Source of the DNA: a virus
Virus record (IMG/VR): IMGVR_UViG_3300023176_003965
Coordinates: 1-58,357 of that record
DNA length: 58,357 bases
Strand: one strand, 5' to 3'
The notes under the pieces were generated by a model. It was given only the letters and a program-made list of their open reading frames with translations, was not told the origin of the DNA and made no database searches. Shown piece after piece: positions 47,316 through 54,510 of this stretch. The translations under genes and the position numbers were made by a program. The first letter of the stretch is position 1; every line of letters starts with the position of its first letter.

Positions 47316-47852
47316 ATGACCTATTCTCTCCAACTTCCCCCCACAATTAAGAAGGGATGGGAGAACTCTCCTCTGAAAAATCTTCCTAACTGTACTCCAC
47401 AGTTCAAAGGTAATCTTGGCACAGTTTTTATTCGCCAATACTTTGAGCAGAAAGGTGTATCTACTGAGAAGATTAGTGATGAGGGTGATTTGATTGTTGA
47501 TGGTCGTAAGAGTGAAGTAAAAACTGCTCTGGTTTCATATAAATTCAATAAGAGTGGTTATGTGAATGAAACTCTCTGGTGGAATCAAATCCGACCTCTG
47601 CAATCTGGTTGGGAATTGCTTCATCTTGTAGCAGTTTATCCTGATAAAGTTTGTATCTGGGAATTTGACCGTGATAATGGTCTTATGCTTGCAGAATCTA
47701 CTGGTGGATGTGAGCACACTGGGCAAGGTGATGAGAAAGGTCTTCTTGCTGTTCAGATTGATAAGAAAAAAACTAAAACTAACTTTGACCTTCTGGGTAA
47801 GTATGGTAAACTTATTGCAGAGATTGATGTAAATGATATTCAGATTTCCTGA
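47316..47852 (+). CDS. PD-(D/E)XK endonuclease-like protein (178 aa)
   Basis: Residues 55-70 (DEGDLIVDGRKSEVKT) give the nuclease signature Asp58 ... Glu67-x-Lys69. The following WWNQIRPLQSGWELLHLVAVYPD (about 91-113) is of type II restriction-enzyme style. It overlaps the adenine methyltransferase gene by ATGA at 47852. A restriction-like or host-DNA-degrading endonuclease is inferred; specificity cannot be read. Confidence 0.65.
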   Translation: MTYSLQLPPTIKKGWENSPLKNLPNCTPQFKGNLGTVFIRQYFEQKGVSTEKISDEGDLIVDGRKSEVKTALVSYKFNKSGYVNETLWWNQIRPLQSGWELLHLVAVYPDKVCIWEFDRDNGLMLAESTGGCEHTGQGDEKGLLAVQIDKKKTKTNFDLLGKYGKLIAEIDVNDIQIS

Positions 47853-48661
47853 TGAAACAAAACAAGAGAGTAACAGGTAAAGAACAGTATTACACTCCAG
47901 AGCAAACAGCAATAGAGTGCATCAATCTCCTCGATGAAGTTCATCGGGGAGATACTTATCTTGAACCTGCTGGTGGAACTGGTGCATTTATTGACCCTTT
48001 AATTGAACTGAATAGAAATGTAGTGTCTTATGACATTGAACCAAAGCATAGTTCAGTTCAACGAACAGAAGATTTTCTTCTGGAAGACTTATCACATCTC
48101 TCTAATGTAATTACTATCAGCAACCCACCATTTGGTAGAGCAAATAAACTTTGTATCCCATTTTTTAACAAGTGTGCTGAAGTATCAACTCACATTGGGT
48201 TTCTAATACCAAAAAGTTGGAGAAAGTGGTCGGTTATCAATCGTTTAGACAATAGATTCCATCTGGTTTCTGATACTGAACTGACTGTGGATTTTATACA
48301 TCCAAGTCAAGAGAAAAAGAGTAAAGGAAAACTTAACACAATTTTTCAAGTATGGGAAAAGCGTGATGAGTTGAGAGAAACTATCTCTGTGGTGGATAGG
48401 AATTACATTACCAAAACAAATCCTGATGATGCTGATGTTTCACTCACAGTATTTGGTAGAGGTTGTGGTAAGTTAAAGGAAGAGTTTCCAAGAGTTCCTA
48501 ACACAACTCAAATGTTCTTGAAGTGTAATGAACCTTGGGTAGTTGATGCACTTAAAACTGTTGATTTCTCACGGTTCTACAATAATGTAGCATTTGTTGA
48601 GGCACTATCAATTAAGGAAATCAATTTCTTACTCAATGAATACAAAGATTCCTCCAATTAA
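47852..48661 (+). CDS. DNA adenine methyltransferase, gamma-type N6A (269 aa)
   Basis: Motifs: QYYTP (12-16, motif X), EPAGGTGAF (38-46, AdoMet-binding motif I), Asp61 after the next strand (motif II), NPPFG (91-95, catalytic motif IV). The order X-I-IV is that of gamma-class N6-adenine methyltransferases. The C-terminal half would recognise DNA. It probably protects sites cut by the overlapping nuclease. TAA stop is in copy 3 of the 39-bp element. Confidence 0.85.
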   Translation: MKQNKRVTGKEQYYTPEQTAIECINLLDEVHRGDTYLEPAGGTGAFIDPLIELNRNVVSYDIEPKHSSVQRTEDFLLEDLSHLSNVITISNPPFGRANKLCIPFFNKCAEVSTHIGFLIPKSWRKWSVINRLDNRFHLVSDTELTVDFIHPSQEKKSKGKLNTIFQVWEKRDELRETISVVDRNYITKTNPDDADVSLTVFGRGCGKLKEEFPRVPNTTQMFLKCNEPWVVDALKTVDFSRFYNNVAFVEALSIKEINFLLNEYKDSSN

Positions 48662-48697
48662 AGTTACTCACCTCTAGATTGTCCCTATAGTGTGAAG
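48658..48697 (+). promoter_or_regulatory. 39-bp element, copy 3 (variant)
   Basis: Contains CACCTCT and TATAGT, then GTGAAG instead of GTAAG. The next gene starts 86 bp downstream, the longest leader of the family, with a hairpin at 48721-48780. Confidence 0.75.
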
Positions 48698-48720
48698 GGG
48701 AGACCCGACACAACCACCAC

Positions 48721-48780
48721 GAGAGGCAAAACAATAAGAGGGATCGACAAACAGATCTCCGCCTCTCATACTATTTTTTT
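48721..48780 (+). promoter_or_regulatory. Structured leader with hairpin and T-tract
   Basis: GAGAGGC (48721-48727) pairs with GCCTCTC (48761-48767); inside, GATC/GATC (48742-48745 with 48755-48758) pair. TTTTTTT (48774-48780) precedes ATG 48784. This resembles an attenuator or leader terminator for the following gene. Confidence 0.5.
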
Positions 48781-48783
48781 ATC

Positions 48784-49194
48784 ATGGCAACTCGCTCACG
48801 AATCGGTATCGAACTTCAAGATGGATCTATTCTCTCTTCTTATCATCATTGGGATGGATATCCTTCTTGGTTGGGTCGGATTCTCAAAACGCACTACAAT
48901 ACGAAGGCGAAAGTTTCCGAACTGATTGACGGTGGCGATATGTCTTCCTGCTGGACTGAAAAGTCTTGGGGAAAACTTCGCCCAGACCTTAGTTATGGTC
49001 CCGAATACTACTCTCAGCGTGGTGAAAATTGTCCTCCTCGTCTTGATAAAGACATGGAAGAGTTCTTCTCTATGGGTGAAGAATACTCTTACATTTTCCG
49101 CAATGGTAACTGGTTTGCCTACGATATGCACGAGTTTGAAGACAACGTAGCACCAGAACCTGTTGAGATTCCTTCTGGAGCACTTGCCTGCTAA
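48784..49194 (+). CDS. Conserved phage protein of the MATRSRIGIE family (136 aa)
   Basis: MATRSRIGIELQDGSILSSY, HHWDGYPSWLGRIL and a GPEYYSQRGENCPPRL block are the hallmarks of a widely spread phage family of unknown function. ATG after the T-run; upstream hairpin leader. The TAA stop is in copy 4 of the 39-bp element. Confidence 0.8.
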   Translation: MATRSRIGIELQDGSILSSYHHWDGYPSWLGRILKTHYNTKAKVSELIDGGDMSSCWTEKSWGKLRPDLSYGPEYYSQRGENCPPRLDKDMEEFFSMGEEYSYIFRNGNWFAYDMHEFEDNVAPEPVEIPSGALAC

Positions 49195-49231
49195 AAAGTT
49201 ATTCACCTCCAGATTGTCCCTTTAGTGTAAG
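49192..49231 (+). promoter_or_regulatory. 39-bp element, copy 4
   Basis: TAAAAAGTTATTCACCTCC, then AGATTGTCCC, then TTTAGTGTAAG; contains the upstream TAA. The next ATG is 10 bp downstream. Confidence 0.75.
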
Positions 49232-49241
49232 CACAAACCAA

Positions 49242-49532
49242 ATGATTATTTCACGCGAAAAACTTGAAATCAAACGCAGCGAATGGGAGTGTTACATTGA
49301 TACTCCCGATGTTGTGATTGAGGAAGTTAATGAACTTTTCCTTGAGATTCTAAACACTACTCACTCTCCTGTTCTAGCACAAAAGCGCACTTATGATGCG
49401 ATGTTTGATTATAGGAAGTATGGATTTATGGACTCTGAGTGTAATCAAACAGTAACAGATGTAATCAATAAGTATTACAATTCCAACATTGACCGTTGGG
49501 CATTTCTCTCCTACAATAAAACTTCAGCATAA
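49242..49532 (+). CDS. Hypothetical protein (96 aa)
   Basis: A helical protein (LEIKRSEWECYIDTPDVVIE, then MFDYRKYGFMDSECNQTV). Starts 10 bp after copy 4 with no Shine-Dalgarno. No family recognised. Confidence 0.6.
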   Translation: MIISREKLEIKRSEWECYIDTPDVVIEEVNELFLEILNTTHSPVLAQKRTYDAMFDYRKYGFMDSECNQTVTDVINKYYNSNIDRWAFLSYNKTSA

Positions 49533-49540
49533 TCAACATC

Positions 49541-49909
49541 ATGGCAAAAGTAGTTTACAACAATCGCGTCGGTGCTTTCAGTCTTTCTGATGCAGCACTT
49601 GAGAAAATGGTAGAACTTGGTTCTCAGTATGTAAAAGAGAATCCTGAGTATAATGCAACGAATGAGTTTGGTGATGGAACTGCTATGAAATGGTGGGAAG
49701 GTAAGTACATTTTTGAATGGGATTGCCCTCGCCACGATGAGATCCTAGTGCAAGTTGTGACTGAACTTGGAGAACTTGCAAATGGTGCTACAGCAACACT
49801 TCAAACCATAGATGTAGTGTCTAAGTACATTATTATGGGGATCCAGGGGTGGGAGCAAGTAGTTCAACCACAAGACATTCAGTGGGTTGAAGTATCAAAC
49901 CGTCTGTGA
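49541..49909 (+). CDS. Conserved cyanophage protein (122 aa)
   Basis: Starts 8 bp after the previous stop. GAFSLSDAALEKMVELGSQY, CPRHDEILVQVVTELGELAN and IMGIQGWEQVVQPQDIQWVE resemble a widespread small cyanophage/cyanobacterial family. No catalytic motif is clear. Confidence 0.65.
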   Translation: MAKVVYNNRVGAFSLSDAALEKMVELGSQYVKENPEYNATNEFGDGTAMKWWEGKYIFEWDCPRHDEILVQVVTELGELANGATATLQTIDVVSKYIIMGIQGWEQVVQPQDIQWVEVSNRL

Positions 49910-49911
49910 AA

Positions 49912-49949
49912 TAAAGTTACTCACCTTCAGATTGTCTCTAGAGTGTAAG
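49912..49949 (+). promoter_or_regulatory. 39-bp element, copy 5 (variant)
   Basis: TAAAGTTACTCACCTTC, AGATTGTCTC, TAGAGTGTAAG: the -10-like box is TAGAGT. The next ATG is 10 bp downstream. Confidence 0.7.
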
Positions 49950-49959
49950 GACTAAACCA

Positions 49960-50127
49960 ATGATTACAACTAAGGCACAAATGCTCAAGGTGATTGCTAC
50001 ATGCGCTCAACCGCATGTGCTCACTCGTGAAGAAAAGTTTCAAGTATTTTGTAGAGTATGTGATAACATGCTCAAAGAGGGTAGAATCACCAAAGCAAAC
50101 CACACTCGCTGGACTAATGTTTTCTAA
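49960..50127 (+). CDS. Small basic protein (55 aa)
   Basis: ATG 49960, TAA 50125-50127, overlapping the next ATG. MITTKAQMLKVIATCAQPHV, then VFCRVCDNMLKEGRITKANH. Two Cys near each other (C31, C34) could bind metal only with partners not visible. Helix-turn-helix-like order (EEKFQVFCRVCDNMLKEGRI) is possible. No family named. Confidence 0.6.
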   Translation: MITTKAQMLKVIATCAQPHVLTREEKFQVFCRVCDNMLKEGRITKANHTRWTNVF

Positions 50128-50648
50128 TGATTGACATTTCACGCTTTAATCTTGAAGAGTTTTTCGGTTGTGTAAATGCAACTAACACAACGCAGATGAA
50201 ATCTAATGCCTTCAAGACAATTCGCACTTGGTTGCAAGAAAAATCATTCGCAAAATGGAGTGATGGACAACTCCAATACGTTGGAGATTACAAAGACGGT
50301 GTAGACTTTACATCAGAAGATAATGTGAACTATGAGATGAAAGGTAAACTCAAAATGTTCAATAAGAACGGGTCAACTTCATCTATTGTTCTTAAAAACT
50401 TCCAATCAGACAACAAAGTAATCGAGAAAACATTTGATTACATGTTGTTAGTGGACACTGGATCTATGGCGATCGGTGTTACTGACTGGGATACTGTGGA
50501 AAAACGTATCTACTACACTCCCAAATCTCCGTGTGCTAAAGTAAAGTTTCTGCCTGGTGATTATACTATTCTTGCGAAGGACATTGTGCCTTGTGAGAAG
50601 ACTATCACCTCAGAAGAAATCCTTGAAAACCTTCAATCTATCCTGTGA
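50127..50648 (+). CDS. PD-(D/E)XK-like protein (173 aa)
   Basis: A nuclease-type pattern: DYKDGVDFTSEDNVNYEMKG gives Asp, then Glu-x-Lys (YEMKG), followed by FDYMLLVDTGSMAIGVTDWD. This D...ExK order is that of PD-(D/E)XK folds; no experimental counterpart is known to me. Coupled to the previous gene by TAATG. A third protein of this fold in the window. Confidence 0.55.
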   Translation: MIDISRFNLEEFFGCVNATNTTQMKSNAFKTIRTWLQEKSFAKWSDGQLQYVGDYKDGVDFTSEDNVNYEMKGKLKMFNKNGSTSSIVLKNFQSDNKVIEKTFDYMLLVDTGSMAIGVTDWDTVEKRIYYTPKSPCAKVKFLPGDYTILAKDIVPCEKTITSEEILENLQSIL

Positions 50649-50651
50649 ATT

Positions 50652-50828
50652 ATGAACCGAATTAGTGACCTTGCCGAAGAATATGAACTGACTTGTGATT
50701 ATGTAATCGAAGAGTTTTTCGTTGATGAGGATATAGAAATTCCTACACTTTATGTGTCGATGAAAGATAACATCATCATTTTCTACGATGCCGCTGATGA
50801 GAATGATGAGGTTTATTCCCTGAATTAA
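50652..50828 (+). CDS. Small acidic protein (58 aa)
   Basis: ATG 50652, TAA 50826-50828 inside copy 6. Starts with MNRISDLAEEYELTCDYVIE, then strands DIEIPTLYVSMKDNIIIFY. Acidic. No family recognised. Confidence 0.6.
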   Translation: MNRISDLAEEYELTCDYVIEEFFVDEDIEIPTLYVSMKDNIIIFYDAADENDEVYSLN

Positions 50829-50863
50829 AGTTACTCACCTCCAGATTGTCCCTACAGTGTAAG
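50825..50863 (+). promoter_or_regulatory. 39-bp element, copy 6
   Basis: Consensus with TACAGT as -10-like box; contains the upstream TAA. The next ATG is 16 bp downstream. Confidence 0.8.
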
Positions 50864-50879
50864 CACACGATCGAACCAA

Positions 50880-51047
50880 ATGATCTTAACTCACAAAGTT
50901 ATTACTCTCACTGAAGGTTCAGATGATCCTTTTACCATCGGGATTTATGATACTGAAGAGATTGCACAAAGGGTCGCTGATTCATACAATCTGATGTATG
51001 ATGCTTGGAACATTTTGGCGACTGCTCACGTTATTGAGAACAACTGA
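50880..51047 (+). CDS. Small protein (55 aa)
   Basis: ATG 50880, TGA 51045-51047; next gene follows without a gap. MILTHKVITLTEGSDDPFTI and a helical AQRVADSYNLMYDAWNIL. No family recognised. Confidence 0.6.
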   Translation: MILTHKVITLTEGSDDPFTIGIYDTEEIAQRVADSYNLMYDAWNILATAHVIENN

Positions 51048-51236
51048 ATGAAAACAACCACTGCAACTTATTCCATTCAAGTTACACAACCTGGAGGGCA
51101 TTTATCATTCTTAAAAGATATGCCAACCCGTCCTAAAACGCATAAAGGGATTAAAGCACAAAACAACAAATTGTGTAAATGGGTAGAAAAACAATACCCT
51201 AACTTTACTTCATACGACATTTCTCTTCTCGACTGA
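51048..51236 (+). CDS. Hypothetical basic protein (62 aa)
   Basis: MKTTTATYSIQVTQPGGHLS then KTHKGIKAQNNKLCKWVEKQ. Begins directly after the previous stop and overlaps the next ATG at 51236. Unknown function. Confidence 0.55.
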   Translation: MKTTTATYSIQVTQPGGHLSFLKDMPTRPKTHKGIKAQNNKLCKWVEKQYPNFTSYDISLLD

Positions 51237-51517
51237 TGAACTACACTCTCAAACAACTCCAAGAACGACTCAACAAACTGATCGAACAACAGGGTGAAGA
51301 TGCACATTGTGCCGCATGGATTTATACTAAGGAAGATTGTCATTTGAAGGATGAAAATGGTGAGATTGATTATGATAATGTTGTAGAAGATGCTGACGTT
51401 ATTGAACGTATCTTTGATGATGTTGGCAACATTGATTACATCTATCAGGTGATTCAGGAGTGCGTAGATGAAGTAACTGAAGAGCAACTAATGTTACAAC
51501 AGCAGGAGTTGGTCTGA
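51236..51517 (+). CDS. Hypothetical acidic protein (93 aa)
   Basis: A helical start (LKQLQERLNKLIEQQGEDAH) then an acidic domain with three Cys and a long terminal helix ending EEQLMLQQQELV. One base overlaps the previous stop. No domain named. Confidence 0.6.
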   Translation: MNYTLKQLQERLNKLIEQQGEDAHCAAWIYTKEDCHLKDENGEIDYDNVVEDADVIERIFDDVGNIDYIYQVIQECVDEVTEEQLMLQQQELV

Positions 51518-51519
51518 TT

Positions 51520-51852
51520 ATGTTATTCACTTCAGGTAAATCTTCCAACTCACACCTCACTCATAAGGTGTTTGAGTTCTTCACATCAAACTATGAAATC
51601 TCCAGTGATGTTGAGGTTTATCATACCAACCTAAGTGATGATAATGCTTTTGGATTCACTGAGGTGAACGGAGAGGAGCAATTCATCCAGATTCACAACA
51701 AACTGAGTGAAAAAGACTATGTTATCACTTTGCTGCATGAATTGGTGCATGTGACGCAAAACGAAGCAGGTGTGATTGATGATGAGGAAAGAGAGAATCA
51801 GGCATACAAATTAGAGAAGGTTTTGTATAACCAGTTTGCTAATCTTGTCTAA
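51520..51852 (+). CDS. HExxH zinc-metallopeptidase-like protein (110 aa)
   Basis: LLHELVHVTQ carries HELVH (residues 73-77) and is followed by EERENQAYKLE, as in ImmA/SprT-type zincin folds (HExxH ... E). Short but complete. It might cleave a host regulator or repressor (inference), or be an inactive binding protein. Last gene of a four-gene unit. Confidence 0.6.
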   Translation: MLFTSGKSSNSHLTHKVFEFFTSNYEISSDVEVYHTNLSDDNAFGFTEVNGEEQFIQIHNKLSEKDYVITLLHELVHVTQNEAGVIDDEERENQAYKLEKVLYNQFANLV

Positions 51853-51891
51853 TTAAAGTTACTCACCTCTAGATTGTCCCTATAGTGTAAG
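51853..51891 (+). promoter_or_regulatory. 39-bp element, copy 7
   Basis: Consensus with CACCTCT and TATAGT. Directly follows the previous stop; the next ATG is 10 bp downstream. Confidence 0.8.
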
Positions 51892-51901
51892 CAACCAACC
51901 G

Positions 51902-52096
51902 ATGATGAACATTTTTTCGATTGATGAACAACTGATAATGATGATTGACCGACTGAATACTGCAATCAATGTTTGCTATGAGGCACCTGATAATGAAGAT
52001 CAGGGTTATCCTTATGCTACAGGATATTCACGGTCTGCAATGATTGATGTAGCAAACGATTTGAGTAAAATTGTCGAAGAAATTCGACGCAATTAA
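51902..52096 (+). CDS. Hypothetical protein (64 aa)
   Basis: A helical small protein (FSIDEQLIMMIDRLNTAINV, then YSRSAMIDVANDLSKIVEEI). Stop TAA is in copy 8. No Shine-Dalgarno. Function unknown. Confidence 0.6.
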   Translation: MMNIFSIDEQLIMMIDRLNTAINVCYEAPDNEDQGYPYATGYSRSAMIDVANDLSKIVEEIRRN

Positions 52097-52131
52097 AGTT
52101 ACTCACCTTCAGATTGTCCCTATAGTGTAAG
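52093..52131 (+). promoter_or_regulatory. 39-bp element, copy 8
   Basis: Consensus with CACCTTC and TATAGT; contains the upstream TAA. The next ATG is 12 bp downstream. Confidence 0.8.
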
Positions 52132-52143
52132 CACAGAACCATT

Positions 52144-52332
52144 ATGAAACCAGAAGACATTTTCATCACAAACGACACTGCTAAGAATGATCCTATCATT
52201 CAGAAAGTGATGCAAGATTACATCAACGATTTGATGGCGCAGAAACAACGACGGGACAGAATCCGTGCTGGACTTGAACCTGCTCCAGCATACGATTCTT
52301 ACGGCACTTGGAACATTTCAGATCGCGATTGA
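52144..52332 (+). CDS. Hypothetical protein (62 aa)
   Basis: MKPEDIFITNDTAKNDPIIQ followed by a charged helix and a Pro/Tyr-rich end. First gene of a four-gene unit after copy 8. Confidence 0.55.
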   Translation: MKPEDIFITNDTAKNDPIIQKVMQDYINDLMAQKQRRDRIRAGLEPAPAYDSYGTWNISDRD

Positions 52333-52346
52333 GGAGTAAAACTAAC

Positions 52347-52502
52347 ATGAACCAACTCGAAATGCTGACTGCTCGTGAACAATTAATGGAGGACATTGAT
52401 TGTATCATCACTGAATACTTTCAGGGCATCGATGATGCTGAACTGAATCAAGTTACAGAGATTCTCTGTGATGCTGTCTGCAAAAACTTTCCCGCAAACT
52501 GA
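52347..52502 (+). CDS. Small acidic protein (51 aa)
   Basis: ATG 52347 is preceded by GAGGAG (52331-52336), a good ribosome binding site, so a longer frame from 52308 is rejected. Helical and acidic with three Cys. One base overlaps the next gene. Confidence 0.6.
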   Translation: MNQLEMLTAREQLMEDIDCIITEYFQGIDDAELNQVTEILCDAVCKNFPAN

Positions 52503-52708
52503 TGCAATTCCAAATCACTGAAATTGAGTTTGACCTGGATTGTGATGCCGCTGAAGAAGAATTAACCGAACAAGAACGTGTTGATTTGTATGAAGATTAC
52601 ATCGGCACATTCTGGGAGGCAGATGATGCTGACGATCTTGTAGATGAGATCACAAGTGCATCAGGTTGGTGCATCAATTCCATTGACTACCGTATCATTC
52701 TGAAATGA
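52502..52708 (+). CDS. Hypothetical acidic protein (68 aa)
   Basis: A very acidic protein (CDAAEEELTEQERVDLYEDY) with flanking strands FQITEIEFDLD and CINSIDYRIILK; a small alpha/beta fold is likely. The acidity would suit a DNA-mimic or inhibitor, but this is speculation. Overlaps the next start. Confidence 0.6.
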   Translation: MQFQITEIEFDLDCDAAEEELTEQERVDLYEDYIGTFWEADDADDLVDEITSASGWCINSIDYRIILK

Positions 52709-52911
52709 CTATGTTGACCACTTCTAAACTTGACCAACTCAAACTCAACTACGCAGAGATGATTGTTGAGGGTATGGATATGGATAGTCTCATCACATTT
52801 GCTGTTGAGAGTATTGAACAGAACATCAAAGATTGGGATGAAGATGATGTTAAGTCTGACATCCTTGATTGTTATGGTGAAGAAACCCTTGAAGGATTGA
52901 TGCCTGATTAA
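52705..52911 (+). CDS. Hypothetical acidic protein (68 aa)
   Basis: MTMLTTSKLDQLKLNYAEMI and an acidic helical rest (IEQNIKDWDEDDVKSDILD). Coupled to the previous gene by ATGA. TAA stop is inside copy 9. Confidence 0.6.
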   Translation: MTMLTTSKLDQLKLNYAEMIVEGMDMDSLITFAVESIEQNIKDWDEDDVKSDILDCYGEETLEGLMPD

Positions 52912-52946
52912 AGTTACTCACCTCCAGATTGTCCCTACAGTGTAAG
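52908..52946 (+). promoter_or_regulatory. 39-bp element, copy 9
   Basis: Consensus with TACAGT; contains the upstream TAA. The next ATG is 21 bp downstream, after an ACCAAACCAAAC-type leader. Confidence 0.8.
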
Positions 52947-52967
52947 CATCAAACCAAACCAAACAAA

Positions 52968-53648
52968 ATGGATCGCCAACAAGTCATCGCTAAAATCAAG
53001 TCGATGCTCAAACTTCAAGAGAGCACAGATTTTGATGGTGAAGCATCTGCTGCTGCGGCAATGATTGATAAACTGTGTGCAAAGCACGGTATCACTTTGC
53101 AGGAAGCAAAAGAGGTTCTTGCTGTTGATGAACAGTTCGCATCTTTCAAAAAGATGGATGTTGCTTTCACTCAGATTGTCAACGCTGTTGCTAAGTTTTA
53201 CGATGCAAAAGCATACGTCAAAACTGACATCAATGGTGCTAAAACTATTCAAGTGATTGGTAGTGAAGCGCAACAGATTCAGGTAAATCTTTACAGTGAG
53301 TTCCTGGTTGATGTTATGAACCGTGAGGCAGATAAGGCATACTCTGCTGAGAAGATTATTGCTCAACTGACTGGTGCTAACCTGAAGAGATCTTTTAAGA
53401 TTAACTTCAAGAAAGCATTTGCAATTCAGGTTGCTGATCGTCTCCGTGAGATGAAAAAAGAGGAGAATCGTGTTCACGAAGATAAGCAAGCAGTTGTTAC
53501 TGCACTGAGCAAAATGCGCTTCAATTCTAGCACTAAGTTCAGAGGTGCTTCTGGTGCTGGTGCTACTGCTGGCGCAGATGTGGGCAGCAATGTATCACTG
53601 CATAGGCAAACTGGTGGTAGAACTGCTAAACAACTTGCTGCTGCCTAA
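52968..53648 (+). CDS. DUF2786 protein (226 aa)
   Basis: The first 45 residues (MDRQQVIAKIKSMLKLQEST, DFDGEASAAAAMIDKLCAKH) match the DUF2786 domain, found in phages and bacteria. The rest is helical and basic, ending in a Gly/Ala/Thr-rich segment. ATG 52968 is chosen over an upstream in-frame start at 52929 that lies in the element. Role unknown; a terminator follows. Confidence 0.8.
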   Translation: MDRQQVIAKIKSMLKLQESTDFDGEASAAAAMIDKLCAKHGITLQEAKEVLAVDEQFASFKKMDVAFTQIVNAVAKFYDAKAYVKTDINGAKTIQVIGSEAQQIQVNLYSEFLVDVMNREADKAYSAEKIIAQLTGANLKRSFKINFKKAFAIQVADRLREMKKEENRVHEDKQAVVTALSKMRFNSSTKFRGASGAGATAGADVGSNVSLHRQTGGRTAKQLAAA

Positions 53649-53684
53649 ATAAAACATCTGTTAGGTGTGGTAACTCAACAGATT

Positions 53685-53711
53685 AAAAAGGATCCTTCGG
53701 GATCCTTTTTT
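53685..53711 (+). terminator. Strong (bidirectional-type) terminator
   Basis: AAAAAGGATCC (53685-53695) pairs with GGATCCTTTTT (53700-53710) over a TTCG loop, with T-run to 53711. Ends the DUF2786 gene before the HNH endonuclease. Confidence 0.95.
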
Positions 53712-53723
53712 AGTGTATAATAG

Positions 53724-53731
53724 TATAAATA
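53724..53731 (+). promoter_or_regulatory. Late promoter box TATAAATA
   Basis: TATAAATA lies 24 bp before the HNH gene at 53756. A TATAAT at 53716-53721 lies close by but no -35 box is visible. Confidence 0.55.
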
Positions 53732-53755
53732 ATAATACCACACCTAAACAGAATA

Positions 53756-54271
53756 ATGAAAGAATTATCTTTACCTTCTCAGGAGTATCTAAACGAACTT
53801 TTTACATACAATCCAGAGACAGGCACACTAACTAGAAAGAAAACTGTTAGAAGCAACGCTAAAGAAGGGCAAATAATAAAATCAAAAACTGGTGACGGTT
53901 ATTATAGAGTATCTGTAGATAATGTATCGTATAAAATACATAGATTGATTTGGAAAATGTATTATGGTGAAGACCCAGCAGATTTACAAATAGACCACAT
54001 TAACAGGGATAGAACTGATAATAGAATAATCAATCTGAGAGTTTCTACATCCCAAGAACAAAAGTTTAATCAATCCATAAGACTTGATAATAACAGTGGA
54101 TTTAAGGGAGTTTATAGACCGAAGGGCAGAAGAAAGTGGACTTCCAGAATAAAAAAGGACGGCAAATCTATACATCTTGGGACTTTCGACACACCAGAAG
54201 AAGCAAGTTTTGCCTATCAATCTAAGGCATTAGAGTTATTCGGTGAGTTTTACTCTGCGGGGTCTGATTGA
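53756..54271 (+). CDS. HNH homing endonuclease with AP2 domain (171 aa)
   Basis: LQIDHINRDRTDNRIINLR (about residues 78-96) is the HNH core (DH...N...N), and SGFKGVYRPKGRRKWTSRI ... GTFDTPEEASFAYQSKA is an AP2 DNA-binding domain. Typical free-standing homing endonuclease of T4-like phages. It has its own promoter and terminator context and ends at a 67-bp repeat shared with 55610. Not needed for growth; a mobile gene. Confidence 0.92.
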   Translation: MKELSLPSQEYLNELFTYNPETGTLTRKKTVRSNAKEGQIIKSKTGDGYYRVSVDNVSYKIHRLIWKMYYGEDPADLQIDHINRDRTDNRIINLRVSTSQEQKFNQSIRLDNNSGFKGVYRPKGRRKWTSRIKKDGKSIHLGTFDTPEEASFAYQSKALELFGEFYSAGSD

Positions 54272-54280
54272 TACAAACTG

Positions 54281-54309
54281 TGGAGGTGAATTAAAGTTAC
54301 TCACCTCCA
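54281..54309 (+). other. Perfect hairpin covering the element's CACCTCC
   Basis: TGGAGGTGA (54281-54289) pairs exactly with TCACCTCCA (54301-54309) over an 11-nt loop. The 3' arm belongs to the 39-bp element. The same hairpin is at 55628-55656. Confidence 0.85.
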
Positions 54310-54329
54310 GATTGTCCCTATAGTGTAAG
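54291..54329 (+). promoter_or_regulatory. 39-bp element, copy 10
   Basis: Exact consensus with TATAGT. The next ATG is 14 bp downstream. Part of the 67-bp repeat. Confidence 0.85.
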
Positions 54330-54343
54330 CAACGGATTCATCC

Positions 54344-54508
54344 ATGAAATCTTATCCACTCGGTATCGACAACCCCATCAAAGTTAAGGCAGTTTGGGGT
54401 TCACATAAGTGGGCACTTTACTGGAAAGATGATTTCACTAAGATCGCAACTTTCCCTAATGAGTTCACTGCAATGCAAGCACGTCAATCTATCATCGAAT
54501 CTCTCTGA
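54344..54508 (+). CDS. Small protein (54 aa)
   Basis: ATG 54344, TGA 54506-54508. MKSYPLGIDNPIKVKAVWGS, then a HKWALYWKDDFTKIATFPNE strand and a helix. A small alpha/beta fold; no family recognised. Confidence 0.6.
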   Translation: MKSYPLGIDNPIKVKAVWGSHKWALYWKDDFTKIATFPNEFTAMQARQSIIESL

Positions 54509-54510
54509 TT

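Larger units (their letters stand above)
54263..54329 (+). repeat. 67-bp exact repeat, copy A
   Basis: Starts with TCTGATTGATACAAACTGTG, continues GAGGTGAA and then copy 10 of the 39-bp element (54291-54329). An identical 67-bp block is at 55610-55676. Copy A overlaps the end of the HNH gene. Confidence 0.92.
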
